From contig NZ_JAMGBC010000001.1 of assembly GCF_023516495.1 (NCBI RefSeq), forward strand, positions 620,001-684,000: a DNA stretch of 64,000 bases, read 5' to 3'. Of this stretch, positions 1 through 7,811 are shown in pieces (position 1 is the first letter of the stretch; the number at the start of each line of letters is the position of its first letter). The translations under genes and the position numbers were made by a program. The DNA comes from Sphingomonas anseongensis. GTDB lineage: Bacteria > Pseudomonadota > Alphaproteobacteria > Sphingomonadales > Sphingomonadaceae. The notes below the pieces were generated by a model. That model was not told the DNA's origin, did no database searches, and saw only the letters and a list, made by a program, of their open reading frames with translations.

Positions 1-43
1 GCGGCCGCCCACCGCCGCCTTCGACGAGCGCAGCCTCGGCCAT
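1..43 (-). CDS. Probable TamB start (partial, runs off window)
   Basis: A minus-strand ATG at 43..41 shares one base with the TAA stop of the upstream tamA-like gene (TAATG overlap), the usual sign of translational coupling. Only 14 codons are visible (MAEAALVEGGGGR...), too few to identify the product by sequence. In Proteobacteria the gene coupled behind tamA is normally tamB, the inner-membrane AsmA-like partner of the translocation and assembly module, so the name is inferred purely from context. Confidence 0.45.
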   Translation of the reverse strand, partial: MAEAALVEGGGGRP

Positions 44-2049
44 TAAAAGGCCTGGCCGAGCGAGACCGCCACCGCGATCGGGCTGTCGCCGTGGCGCGGA
101 TTGAGCGGGGTCCCGACGTCGATCCGGATGGGGCCGAAGCTGGAATAATAACGGAGACCGACGCCGGCGCCGAACTGCCAGCGGCTTGCACCGGGCAAGA
201 TATTGTTGGTCAGCGACCCTCCGTCGAGGAAAGGCACGAGCCCGAAGTTGCCGCCGAACGCCTTGAGCCGGAACCGGGCCTCGAGCGCGAACTCGGTGAG
301 GGTCTTCCCTCCCACCGGATCGTTTTCGAAGTCGACCGGCCCGACGCGCTGGTAGCCATATCCGCGAACCGATCCGCCGCCGCCCGAATAGAATCGCCTC
401 GACGGCGCAATCGACGGCGCGTCCGCGCCGAGGATGCTTCCCAGGCGCACCCGCCCGGCGAGAACAGCTGTCCCGGCAACAGGAAGGTAGGCGCTCGCGT
501 CGATTTGCGCGCGGGCGTAGGCGAAGGACCCGGACTTGGCCGAGATTTCCGGGCTGAGCCGGCCGGACATCCTGAACCCGCGAGTCGGATCCAGGAGATC
601 GTCGCTGCCGTCATAGGCAAGGCTGACCGGAAGTGCAGTGATCAGGAAGGTCTTGGTTTCCTTCACGTTGGGATCGCTGAACACCCCGCGCTCGTCGGTG
701 GCCAGGAGTTCGGTGCCCACGCCCCAGGTCCAGCGCTTGCGCCAGATGATGTTGCTCTGCCGCTCGATGCTCCCAAGGAAGCGAATGGTGCGCGCCTCGT
801 ATGCGTCGAACTTGGTGTGGCTGGCGGTCAGCTGAAGGTCGAGAACGCGGTCGCGCCTCATGAAATTGTTGCGCCTGAACTGTACGCCCGCCAGCTGCTC
901 GCGAGTGCCCAGAATTCCGCGCAGCGAGAGCGCTCCTTCCGGGTTGAAGAAGTTTCGGTCCTGCCAGCTGACGTCGAGCCGGGCGCCCTCGCCCGTCCCA
1001 TAGCCAAGCTCCCCAGCTATGGTGTGGCGCGGAGCCGGAGTCAGGGTGACGTCGAGGTCGACCCTGCCCTGGTCGGTCACCGGCACGACCTTAACCTCCG
1101 CGGAGGCGACAAGGCCGGTGGCGATCAGCGCGCGGCGGAGATCGTCGACCCTGTCGCGCTCGAACCTCTGGCCCGGCTTGAACCTCGCCATCTCGGCGAC
1201 GTGGCGGGCGCTGAACGGCGGCTTCCCGCTGACCCGGATCGCCCCGAAATGAGCAACCGGCCCCGGGTTTACCGGAAGCACGAGGGTCGCGAGGTGGGTC
1301 TGGTGATCGACGACGATTTGCTGCTCGCCAATGTTGGCGAGAGCGAAACCCTCCTCGCCCAGCGCAACCTTGAGCGCAAGGTTGGCCGAGATCACCTCCT
1401 GCGCATTCACGGGATCGCCGAATTTGACGGCAAAGGACTGGCGAAGTTTCTCGGCGTCCGGGCCGGCTGCCTCGAGCCCAGGAAGCTCGACAGACCGGAA
1501 TCGATATTGCTGGCCCGGCTGCGCCTCCAGGGTCACCCGGAGAACGGAGCCTTCGGGTTCGATGGCGGGCTCGACGAGCGCGTCATAATAGCCTTGGGAT
1601 CGCAGAAGCTCGGCAAGCAGCTCCGAATCGTCTTCGGCGCGGCGCTGGATTTGGGCGGCGTTGGCTTCCTCCCTTCGCCGTTCGTACAGCGCGGACTGCT
1701 TCTCGAACGCGTCCACCAATTCCTGCCGATTTCCCAGCCGCTCGAGCCCGTCGATCACGATCGCATAGGCATGCTCGGAGTCGGTCTCGGTAATTGCAGC
1801 CGCTGGAGCGTCGGGCGCCTGTTGCTGAGAGGCGTCGGGCAGGTCCTTGCCGATCTCCGGCCACGGCACGCCGAGGTCCGGCATGGGGTCAAGCGGCGCG
1901 GATGGGTCGATGTAGGTGGAATCGGGTTGCGGCTCAGGTGGGGGTGACGGGTTTGCTTGCTGGGCGACAGCAGGGGCGCAGGCAAATGCCGCCGTTGCGG
2001 CCGCACAAAGCAGCCGCGCGATGACCCCCACCCCAGCCCGCTCGTCCAT
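43..2049 (-). CDS. tamA: TamA-type outer-membrane assembly protein (POTRA + Omp85 barrel)
   Basis: A 668-residue protein with an N-terminal signal peptide (hydrophobic residues about 9-25, cleavage near AVA29-Q30), a low-complexity Pro/Gln/Asp linker, POTRA-like repeats over about residues 95-340 and a C-terminal beta-barrel ending in phenylalanine. The barrel has the Omp85 loop-6 motif (VRGYGYQ, about 562-568) and a terminal strand around FGPIRIDVGTPL. TamA sits in the outer membrane and works with TamB in envelope assembly and phospholipid movement. The downstream ATG overlapping its stop supports a tamA-tamB pair. BamA is a less likely alternative: BamA carries five POTRA domains and is about 100 residues longer. 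Confidence 0.88.
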   Translation of the reverse strand: MDERAGVGVIARLLCAAATAAFACAPAVAQQANPSPPPEPQPDSTYIDPSAPLDPMPDLGVPWPEIGKDLPDASQQQAPDAPAAAITETDSEHAYAIVIDGLERLGNRQELVDAFEKQSALYERRREEANAAQIQRRAEDDSELLAELLRSQGYYDALVEPAIEPEGSVLRVTLEAQPGQQYRFRSVELPGLEAAGPDAEKLRQSFAVKFGDPVNAQEVISANLALKVALGEEGFALANIGEQQIVVDHQTHLATLVLPVNPGPVAHFGAIRVSGKPPFSARHVAEMARFKPGQRFERDRVDDLRRALIATGLVASAEVKVVPVTDQGRVDLDVTLTPAPRHTIAGELGYGTGEGARLDVSWQDRNFFNPEGALSLRGILGTREQLAGVQFRRNNFMRRDRVLDLQLTASHTKFDAYEARTIRFLGSIERQSNIIWRKRWTWGVGTELLATDERGVFSDPNVKETKTFLITALPVSLAYDGSDDLLDPTRGFRMSGRLSPEISAKSGSFAYARAQIDASAYLPVAGTAVLAGRVRLGSILGADAPSIAPSRRFYSGGGGSVRGYGYQRVGPVDFENDPVGGKTLTEFALEARFRLKAFGGNFGLVPFLDGGSLTNNILPGASRWQFGAGVGLRYYSSFGPIRIDVGTPLNPRHGDSPIAVAVSLGQAF

Positions 2050-2099
2050 TGGTGCAGACTAGAGGGCGGACATGAACCGCGCCAGACCGGCCAGACGAT

Positions 2100-2309
2100 T
2101 TAGTGAACGCTTCCGCGCACTTCCTCGCTGCTCAGCGTGACGATGACCCGCTCGATCTGCCGCCAGTGACAGAAGCGGACCAGGTTGCCCGCGTCGCGGC
2201 TCTCCTCCGCACGGACGGCTGCCTCGAGACCGGCATTGTCGCCGAAGCGCTCGATCAGCTCCGCTGCATCGGCAAGCGCCGGGCGGCCCGAAATGAAGGG
2301 AGAGTCCAT
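2100..2309 (-). CDS. Small conserved-looking hypothetical protein
   Basis: A 69-residue protein with an ATG start preceded by AAGG about 7 bases upstream. It is mixed acidic/basic, has no membrane segment, and ends in a distinctive block (RFCHWRQIERVIVTLSSEEV). That block and the codon use look like a real coding sequence. It is separated from tamA by 50 bases on the same strand. I do not recognise a named family. A functional role cannot be proposed from this sequence. Confidence 0.6.
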   Translation of the reverse strand: MDSPFISGRPALADAAELIERFGDNAGLEAAVRAEESRDAGNLVRFCHWRQIERVIVTLSSEEVRGSVH

Positions 2310-2356
2310 TGAAGCGCCTTAGCCCCGGAGCCGTTTCGGGACTGCGGATGAACATC

Positions 2357-2373
2357 GTCAACGGAGCGTTGAC
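2357..2373. promoter_or_regulatory. Perfect inverted repeat, candidate operator
   Basis: GTCAACG-GAG-CGTTGAC is a perfect 7-bp inverted repeat with a 3-base spacer. It lies in the 134-base divergent gap between the small minus-strand gene (start 2309) and the TIR gene (start 2444). This position suits a regulator site serving one or both promoters. The cognate protein is unknown. Confidence 0.4.
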
Positions 2374-2443
2374 CATCTGCTCTCCGCCGATTGCGAAGGC
2401 CTGTCATCGGACCTAAGCTGCCTCCGAGAGCGGGGGCTCACCA

Positions 2444-4342
2444 ATGAGCGATGTATTCGTCTCGTATAAGGCAGAAGACCGGCGGCGGGTTAAGCCGCTG
2501 GTCGATGCGCTCGAGGCCGAGGGCTATTCGGTCTGGTGGGACGAGCAGATCGGCGGCGGCGCGCAATGGCGCCACATGATCGAATCCGAGCTCAACGCAG
2601 CCAAATGCGTCATCGTTGTCTGGAGCAAGCGCTCGGTCGGGCCGGAAGGCACGTTCGTGCAGGACGAAGCGACGCGGGCGCAAGAGCGCCGCGTCTATGT
2701 GCCGGTGCTTCTCGATAACGTCCATCTACCGCTGGGCTTTGGGGAGATGCAGGCGCTTCCACTGAGTGGATGGAAGGGCGGCCGTTCCGAGCCGCGTTTC
2801 CAAGCCATCCTTTCTGCGGTCGCCAGGCTCGCCGGCGAGTCGAGCGGTGAGGCGATCTCCGCTTCTGGCGGCACTGGGCTGAGCCGGCGAAACGTCATTG
2901 CCGGAGGCAGCATTGCCGCAGTCGCCGTCGCTGCCGTTGGCGGCTACGCGCTCTTCAAGCCGACGTCCGCTTCCGCTGCTGGAAGCATCGCCGTCCTGCC
3001 GTTCGCCAATTTGAGCGGCGATCCCTCCCAGGCCTATTTTTCAGATGGAATTGCCGAAGAACTTCGGAGCGCCCTGGCCCGCCTTGCCGGCCTGAAAGTC
3101 GTAGGCCGAACCTCCTCGGAAGCGGTTCGCAACGACGATGCGGAGACCGCTGCGAAAAAGCTCGGCGTCGGCAACATCCTCACCGGAAGCGTCCGGCAGT
3201 CCCCCTCGACCATTCGCGTCAGCGCGCAGCTCATCGACGGCCAGAGCGGGATCGAACGCTGGTCGCAAAACTACGATCGCAAACCGGGCGATGCGATCGT
3301 CATCCAGACGGATATAGCCGAGAATGTGGCCCGGGCGCTCAGCATCACGCTCGGCGGGTTCGAGCATGAAGCGATCACCGCCGGAGGCACAAAGAACCCT
3401 GAGGCCCAAAAGCTTCTGCTTCAGGCGCTCGAAGCGACCCGGCGCGGCGATAAGGATGCGTTGCAGGAGGGCATTTCCCTCGCCGACGCGGCGATCAAGC
3501 TCGATCCGAAATATGCCGATGCTTATGCGAACAAGGCGCTGTTCACCAATTGGTATGCAAGCACCTATTCCGATGGTCTTCCGGAACTTGTGCGGCTTCG
3601 TTCAGATGCGATGGAAACCGCCAAGGTCGCGCTTCGGCTCGCTCCGAAGCTCGCCAACGCTCACCATGCCTTGGCGGAGATTTACCGCGTCGTCTTGGAC
3701 GTTGGGCCCGCAATCCGCGAGTATAAGATTGCGCTTCAGCTCGCGCCCGCCAGCCCTGCCGTGTTGTCGGATTATGCCTTCATCCTCGGAGCGCTCGGAA
3801 ACAGCACGGAGTCGATCAGGCTTTCCGATCAGGCGATCAACCTCGATCCGTTGAGCGTCAACGCCTACTTCGTTCATTTTTCCGCCCTGCTCGCCGCCCA
3901 CCGGTTCAACGAAGCGGTCGAGTTTTCACAGAAGCTCGAACGGACGCGACCGTATCTGTTCAACTGGCCCGAGATCGTCGCGACTGCGCTCGTTGCCCAA
4001 GGCAAGCTCGCCGAGGCCCAGGCCTATCTGAAGCGAGCACCAACGGACAATTACAACCGTCTCGTCAACGAAGCGGTGATCCTCGCCCAGACAGGGAAGA
4101 GCAAGGAGGTGCCGGCGGTGATCGAGAAGATGCGCCAATCCTATGGCGACGCCGCAAGCTACCAATATGCCGAGGTCTATGCGCAGCTCGGCGATAAGGA
4201 TCGAGCCTTCGCGGCGCTCGATCGGGCATGGGTAATCCGCGATTCGGGATTGCTCCGAGTGGAGCGCGACACGTACATCGACCCGCTTCGGAGCGATCCC
4301 CGCTATGCGGCACTGCTCCGGAAGATGAACTTCCCCGCCTGA
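2444..4342 (+). CDS. TIR domain / TolB-like / TPR membrane-anchored protein
   Basis: A 632-residue multidomain protein. Residues about 3-110 form a TIR fold (FVSYKAEDR start, VWWDEQI, IESELNAAKCVIVVWS, then a conserved-position acidic stretch QDEATRA that could supply the NADase glutamate). A single hydrophobic segment follows at about 150-168. Residues about 175-300 match the TolB-N/FlgO-like domain often fused to adenylate cyclases (SIAVLPFANLSGDPSQAYFSDG). The C-terminal half is TPR-like helical repeats. The architecture suggests a cytosolic TIR domain tethered to the membrane, with a cell-envelope or cytosolic sensor region. Whether the TIR domain hydrolyses NAD+ or is only a scaffold cannot be told. 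No defence genes surround it. Confidence 0.85.
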   Translation: MSDVFVSYKAEDRRRVKPLVDALEAEGYSVWWDEQIGGGAQWRHMIESELNAAKCVIVVWSKRSVGPEGTFVQDEATRAQERRVYVPVLLDNVHLPLGFGEMQALPLSGWKGGRSEPRFQAILSAVARLAGESSGEAISASGGTGLSRRNVIAGGSIAAVAVAAVGGYALFKPTSASAAGSIAVLPFANLSGDPSQAYFSDGIAEELRSALARLAGLKVVGRTSSEAVRNDDAETAAKKLGVGNILTGSVRQSPSTIRVSAQLIDGQSGIERWSQNYDRKPGDAIVIQTDIAENVARALSITLGGFEHEAITAGGTKNPEAQKLLLQALEATRRGDKDALQEGISLADAAIKLDPKYADAYANKALFTNWYASTYSDGLPELVRLRSDAMETAKVALRLAPKLANAHHALAEIYRVVLDVGPAIREYKIALQLAPASPAVLSDYAFILGALGNSTESIRLSDQAINLDPLSVNAYFVHFSALLAAHRFNEAVEFSQKLERTRPYLFNWPEIVATALVAQGKLAEAQAYLKRAPTDNYNRLVNEAVILAQTGKSKEVPAVIEKMRQSYGDAASYQYAEVYAQLGDKDRAFAALDRAWVIRDSGLLRVERDTYIDPLRSDPRYAALLRKMNFPA

Positions 4343-4380
4343 CGCTGGCGCTTGCAGCCGCGGTCTGCCAAGGCGCGGCA

Positions 4381-4551
4381 ATGGACGGACAAAACAAGCG
4401 CGCTGGCGGCTGCTTCATCATGGCGGCAGTCCTGCTGGGGTTCCTCGCCGGCCTCGTAACCGGCAACGCGCTTCGCGGCGTCTGGATCGGCCTTGGCGCG
4501 GGAATTGCCGTGGCGGTCGCCGTATGGCTGCTCGACCGGCGCCGAAGCTAG
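4381..4551 (+). CDS. Small two-helix membrane protein
   Basis: A 56-residue protein from the ATG at 4381, 38 bases after the TIR gene and in the same direction. It is almost entirely hydrophobic after a short polar start (MDGQNKRAGG), with two predicted membrane helices divided around residues 27-31 (GNALRG), and ends in LLDRRRS. An in-frame longer reading starts inside the TIR gene, but the ATG here matches the hydrophobic profile better. Function unknown. Confidence 0.5.
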   Translation: MDGQNKRAGGCFIMAAVLLGFLAGLVTGNALRGVWIGLGAGIAVAVAVWLLDRRRS

Positions 4552-4555
4552 AGTC

Positions 4556-5203
4556 TCAACCCAGCTTGCGCCCGGCCCAGATCACCCGGCCGATGCAGTG
4601 GATCGCGTCGATGTCGCAATCGGGCCAGTCCGGGTAGGCAGGATTGTCCGACTGGACGGTTACCCGTCGTCCGGTGGGATGGATCGCGAGCCTTTTCACG
4701 ACCAGGACATCGTCCGCGCGAAGGACGTAGATCCCGTCCCGGAGCCGCTCCATACAGTCGCCGAGGTCGACCAGGATGTCGTCGCCGGCATTCAGCGTCG
4801 GCGCCATCGAATCCCCCTCGACACGAATGATCGACAGCTTCGATGAAGCCGACGGAGTGAGCGTCCGGAGCCAGCGCTCGTCGAACGCGAAATAGGGTCC
4901 TCCCCTTTCCTCCCCGGCAAATGCGCCCGGCCCGGCCGAGGCATGCACGAGCGTCCGCTTCACGGGAATGAGCCCTGGCGGAGGCTTGTCCGCATCGGGC
5001 GGGCCGCCGAGCAAGGATTCGGGAACGCCGAAGAAGCGAGCCAGCTTCTTTCGCTCTTCCTCCTTCAGCTTCCTCGGAACACCACGGCGTACGAATTGCT
5101 GGATGTAGGCCGAGTTGCGGCCGAGCATTCGCGACAATCCGGCGAAATCTTCGCCGCGCTCGGCGCAGAGGCGCTCCAACACGGCACGGGGATTGGACTC
5201 CAT
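4556..5203 (-). CDS. LexA-like S24 family transcriptional regulator
   Basis: A 215-residue protein from ATG 5203. An in-frame ATG at 5215 would add four residues. Residues about 18-45 form a helix-turn-helix (FAGLSRMLGRNSAYIQQFV). The C-terminal half is a peptidase S24 domain with the nucleophile in VEGDSM (Ser132) and the general base in VLVVKRL (Lys170). An Ala-Gly pair at 90-91 could be the autocleavage site. Proteins of this type repress stress or phage-type genes and are relieved by RecA-stimulated self-cleavage, though many chromosomal relatives use S24 only for dimerisation. A perfect inverted repeat lies just upstream of its start, consistent with autoregulation. Its target genes are unknown. 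Confidence 0.85.
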   Translation of the reverse strand: MESNPRAVLERLCAERGEDFAGLSRMLGRNSAYIQQFVRRGVPRKLKEEERKKLARFFGVPESLLGGPPDADKPPPGLIPVKRTLVHASAGPGAFAGEERGGPYFAFDERWLRTLTPSASSKLSIIRVEGDSMAPTLNAGDDILVDLGDCMERLRDGIYVLRADDVLVVKRLAIHPTGRRVTVQSDNPAYPDWPDCDIDAIHCIGRVIWAGRKLG

Positions 5204-5220
5204 GGTTGGTCTCATAAGTG

Positions 5221-5234
5221 TAGGCATGTGCCTA
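5221..5234. promoter_or_regulatory. Palindromic candidate operator of the S24 regulator
   Basis: TAGGCA-TG-TGCCTA is a perfect 6-bp inverted repeat, 18 bases upstream of the regulator's ATG and 66 bases upstream of the divergent small gene at 5300. Location and symmetry fit autorepression by the dimeric S24 protein. It does not match the alphaproteobacterial LexA box GTTC-N7-GTTC. Confidence 0.45.
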
Positions 5235-5299
5235 GACAAGTAGGAATTGCGTTGGGAATGGATGGGCAGCCGAGTCGTCAGACGAAGTGGGGAATAAGC

Positions 5300-5473
5300 G
5301 TGTATCTGCTAAGAGAAGTCGAGAAATTTCTACGCCACCAGGAGGTCGCACCAACCCGATTCGGCCGGGATGCTGTCGGCGATCCGCGGTTTGTTTTCGA
5401 TCTGCGCAAGGGGAGAGAGCCGCGCCCGCGAACTATACAGCGGGTTCTCGCCTATCTGGAGACGCCGCAATGA
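5300..5473 (+). CDS. 57-aa minimal HTH-like small protein
   Basis: It starts with GTG at 5300 behind GGGGAA and encodes VYLLREVEKFLRHQEV, then a block with the pattern FGR-A-DPR-V-DL-GREP-T-V-L that resembles the helix-turn-helix half of XRE-type regulators. The stop overlaps the next gene's start (ATGA). The reading frame is open far upstream, but coding character begins only here. It faces the S24 regulator across a 96-base gap. A DNA-binding role is inferred from pattern only. Confidence 0.6.
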   Translation: MYLLREVEKFLRHQEVAPTRFGRDAVGDPRFVFDLRKGREPRPRTIQRVLAYLETPQ

Positions 5474-5802
5474 TGCGGCTGGCCATGTCCCCCGCCGCCG
5501 CGGGGTTGCTGCGTTCCCTGCTTCGGCGTGGCGGCGTAAACCGCGATAGGATTTTGCTTACCGAGTTCCGTTCAACGGATTGGCAATCATTAACCTTTAC
5601 AGGCGAGCAACACAAAATTCGCCTTCGTGTCCCAGCGCCGGATGCGGGGGCGATAGTGGCAAGGCTGGTTAACGGACTTGAAGATTCCGAGTTCTCCATC
5701 CCCGGCCATGTGGTTGCCGACATCGCGCTTGCAGGCGAGCCCGATCAACAACCGGACGGCTCGCTGGTGCTCACCATCGAGGCGTTGACGGTCGAGGACT
5801 AG
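5470..5802 (+). CDS. Hypothetical protein coupled to HTH-like small gene
   Basis: A 110-residue protein whose ATG at 5470 overlaps the preceding stop (ATGA), indicating co-translation. It has no signal peptide or membrane segment. Residues about 25-50 (DRILLTEFRSTDWQSLTFTGE) start a beta-rich domain that ends in an acidic tail (LTIEALTVED). I recognise no characterised family. The coupling to a putative DNA-binding small protein suggests a shared regulatory unit, but that is inference. Confidence 0.65.
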   Translation: MMRLAMSPAAAGLLRSLLRRGGVNRDRILLTEFRSTDWQSLTFTGEQHKIRLRVPAPDAGAIVARLVNGLEDSEFSIPGHVVADIALAGEPDQQPDGSLVLTIEALTVED

Positions 5803-5803
5803 T

Positions 5804-6109
5804 TTAAGCGAGCGACTGGCGAAGCTCGGCGAGCGCAAGTTTCAGTTCGTCGGCCGGACTGAGGCGCTCGCCAGCGCCGGCGCCACTTGCCTTGTTGCGC
5901 AGGTGGCGCTCGATCGAATCGCGCAATTCGCCGGCGGTGGGCATGGGCCGCGGCATCGCAACGACGTTGGTGGCGCTCACCGCCATGGGCTTGTCGAGCA
6001 GCAATTCGGCAAGCTCCTCCGCCGCCTCGCTCTCGAACTCGAGCGGGCGGAGCTCGAACTCGGGAAGCTCGAAGCATCGGCGTGCGAGGAGTCGGGCGAG
6101 AAGGGCCAT
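5804..6109 (-). CDS. Hypothetical acidic protein
   Basis: A 101-residue protein convergent with the preceding gene (stops 1 base apart). It is rich in Glu, Leu and Ala: the N-terminal part repeats FELPEFELRPLEFESEAAEELAELL, and the C-terminal part is a predicted helix (DELKLALAELRQSLA). The composition suggests a soluble helical protein. Other frames across this stretch are also open, so support is moderate. Function unknown. Confidence 0.45.
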   Translation of the reverse strand: MALLARLLARRCFELPEFELRPLEFESEAAEELAELLLDKPMAVSATNVVAMPRPMPTAGELRDSIERHLRNKASGAGAGERLSPADELKLALAELRQSLA

Positions 6110-6144
6110 TCACGCTTCCTACCCTGCCAAAGGTTGCCGGCTGG

Positions 6145-6693
6145 TTAGGCAGACGCCGAGGATTCGATCAGCTCAACGAGCGCTTCCGTAAAGGGCTTCA
6201 CGTCGTCGGGGTTGCGGCTGGTCAGGATGTTCCCATCGATCGTCGCCGGTTCGTCCACGACCTTCGCCCCGGCATTGGAGAGATCTGTGCGGATCGAAGG
6301 CCATCCCGTAACTTTTCTGCCCCGCACGAGATCGGCTTCCACGAGCAGCCAAGGGCCATGGCAGATCGCGGCAACCGGCTTGCCCGCCTGCGCAAACTCC
6401 CTGATCAGCGCAATCGCCGGCTTGTTCATTCGCAGGGCATCCGGGTTTCGGACCCCGCCGGGCAGGACCAACGCGTCGAAATCGGCCGAGCGAGCGTCCT
6501 CGATCCTCACGTCGGGCCGGATCGTCCTGCCCGGATCGTCGTGCACCGTCGCCTGGATCGGCCTCAAGTCCGGCGAGGCGAGCATTACCTGCGCGCCCAT
6601 CGCCATCAGCATTTCGCGCGGGCCGAACAGCTCCGACTCCTCGAACCCGTCGGTGGCGACGATGAGCACCCTTGAATCGCGGATTTTCGGCAC
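6145..6693 (-). CDS. DJ-1/PfpI family protein
   Basis: A 182-residue class I glutamine-amidotransferase-like fold. It carries the family's catalytic elements: an acidic pair in GFEESEL (Glu18/Glu19) and the nucleophile elbow AICHGPW (Cys111, His112). Length and motifs match the YhbO/PfpI branch, whose members act as stress-protective hydrolases and have been reported as deglycases for glycated proteins or nucleotides, a claim that is disputed. It is transcribed divergently from topoisomerase IB with a 61-base gap. The exact substrate cannot be told. Confidence 0.9.
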   Translation of the reverse strand: MPKIRDSRVLIVATDGFEESELFGPREMLMAMGAQVMLASPDLRPIQATVHDDPGRTIRPDVRIEDARSADFDALVLPGGVRNPDALRMNKPAIALIREFAQAGKPVAAICHGPWLLVEADLVRGRKVTGWPSIRTDLSNAGAKVVDEPATIDGNILTSRNPDDVKPFTEALVELIESSASA

Positions 6694-6754
6694 TTGGTGA
6701 CTCCGTTCGGCGAACAGCAGGAACCGCCCTGCCCCGCCGGTCGCTTAGGCGATC

Positions 6755-7777
6755 ATGCCGGAACAGAAGCAAAGGTTGCGCCACAGCAGCGATAGCGAGC
6801 CAGGGTACTCGCGCAAGCGGATGGGCCGCTACTGGGCCTATTTCGACGAGGCGGGTGAACGCGTGACCGACCGCGACACGATCGACCGGCTCAATTCGCT
6901 GGGCCTTCCCCCGGCCTATACCGACGCCTGGTTCTGCAAGGATTCCAACGGGCATCTGCAGGCGACCGGGATCGATGCGCGGGGCCGCAAGCAATATCGC
7001 TACCATCCTGACTTCCGCGCCCGGGCCGACAAGAAGAAATTCTCCGGCCTCCTCCAGTTCGGCGAGGCGCTACCGAAGATCAGGACGCGGGTGGAGGAGG
7101 ATCTTGGCAGCACGGGAATGAGCCGGGAGAAGGTGCTCGCTGCCGTCGTCCGGCTCCTCGACACCGAATATCTGCGCATTGGGAACGAACGCTACGCACA
7201 GGACAACAAGAGCTTTGGTGCGACGACGCTTCTCTGCCGCCATGTGAACACCGACGGCGGCAAGGTGAAGATGCGCTTCAACGGCAAGCACGGGAAGCTC
7301 CACGAGCTGGTCATCACCGATCGGCGGCTTGGCCGGATCGTCCGCCAGTGCAAGGAGCTGCCCGGCCAGGCGCTGTTCCAGTACATCAACGGCGAAGGGG
7401 TGCCGCACCCGATCACGTCCGATGACGTCAACGCCTACATTCGCGAAGCGAGCGGAGGCGAGTTCACAGCCAAGCATTTCCGCACCTGGTGGGCGAGCGT
7501 CATCGCCTACGGCGAGATTCTGGAAGCGGACGAAGCGAGCCGGGTCAGCGTCCAGACCGTCGTCGAGCCCGTGGCGGAAGCGCTTGGGAACACGCCGGCG
7601 ATCAGCCGCAAGTCTTATGTCCACCCGGCGCTGATCGAGGCGATAAAGGACAATCCGCGCGACCCGCTTGGCGGCATCGAGCCGCAGCGCAAGCGCAAGT
7701 GGTTGTCGTCTCCGGAAGTCGGCTTCCTCAAATTCCTGGAGCGAAAGCAAGGCACGCAGCGCAAGCGCGCTGCTTGA
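6755..7777 (+). CDS. DNA topoisomerase IB (poxvirus-type)
   Basis: A 340-residue bacterial TopIB. The N-terminal domain contains the GRYWAYFDEAGERVTD region. The catalytic domain has the tyrosine-recombinase-like residues expected: RIGNERY (about 141-147), HFRTWWAS (241-248) and the nucleophile in SYVHP (Tyr288). These enzymes relax supercoils through a 3'-phosphotyrosyl intermediate and occur sporadically in soil bacteria, including many sphingomonads. It starts a same-strand run with mscS, maoC and thiolase genes. No role beyond general topology or stress can be claimed. Confidence 0.93.
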   Translation: MPEQKQRLRHSSDSEPGYSRKRMGRYWAYFDEAGERVTDRDTIDRLNSLGLPPAYTDAWFCKDSNGHLQATGIDARGRKQYRYHPDFRARADKKKFSGLLQFGEALPKIRTRVEEDLGSTGMSREKVLAAVVRLLDTEYLRIGNERYAQDNKSFGATTLLCRHVNTDGGKVKMRFNGKHGKLHELVITDRRLGRIVRQCKELPGQALFQYINGEGVPHPITSDDVNAYIREASGGEFTAKHFRTWWASVIAYGEILEADEASRVSVQTVVEPVAEALGNTPAISRKSYVHPALIEAIKDNPRDPLGGIEPQRKRKWLSSPEVGFLKFLERKQGTQRKRAA

Positions 7778-7811
7778 TTTCCACGGCCCGAACCGGCCAT
7801 GACCGCCGGCG

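Noticed and set aside
91-1947. 618-codon open frame on the plus strand opposite tamA
   Set aside because: It is the shadow of a high-GC gene: the complementary minus frame has a signal peptide, POTRA and barrel motifs, and the plus translation has no recognisable domains.
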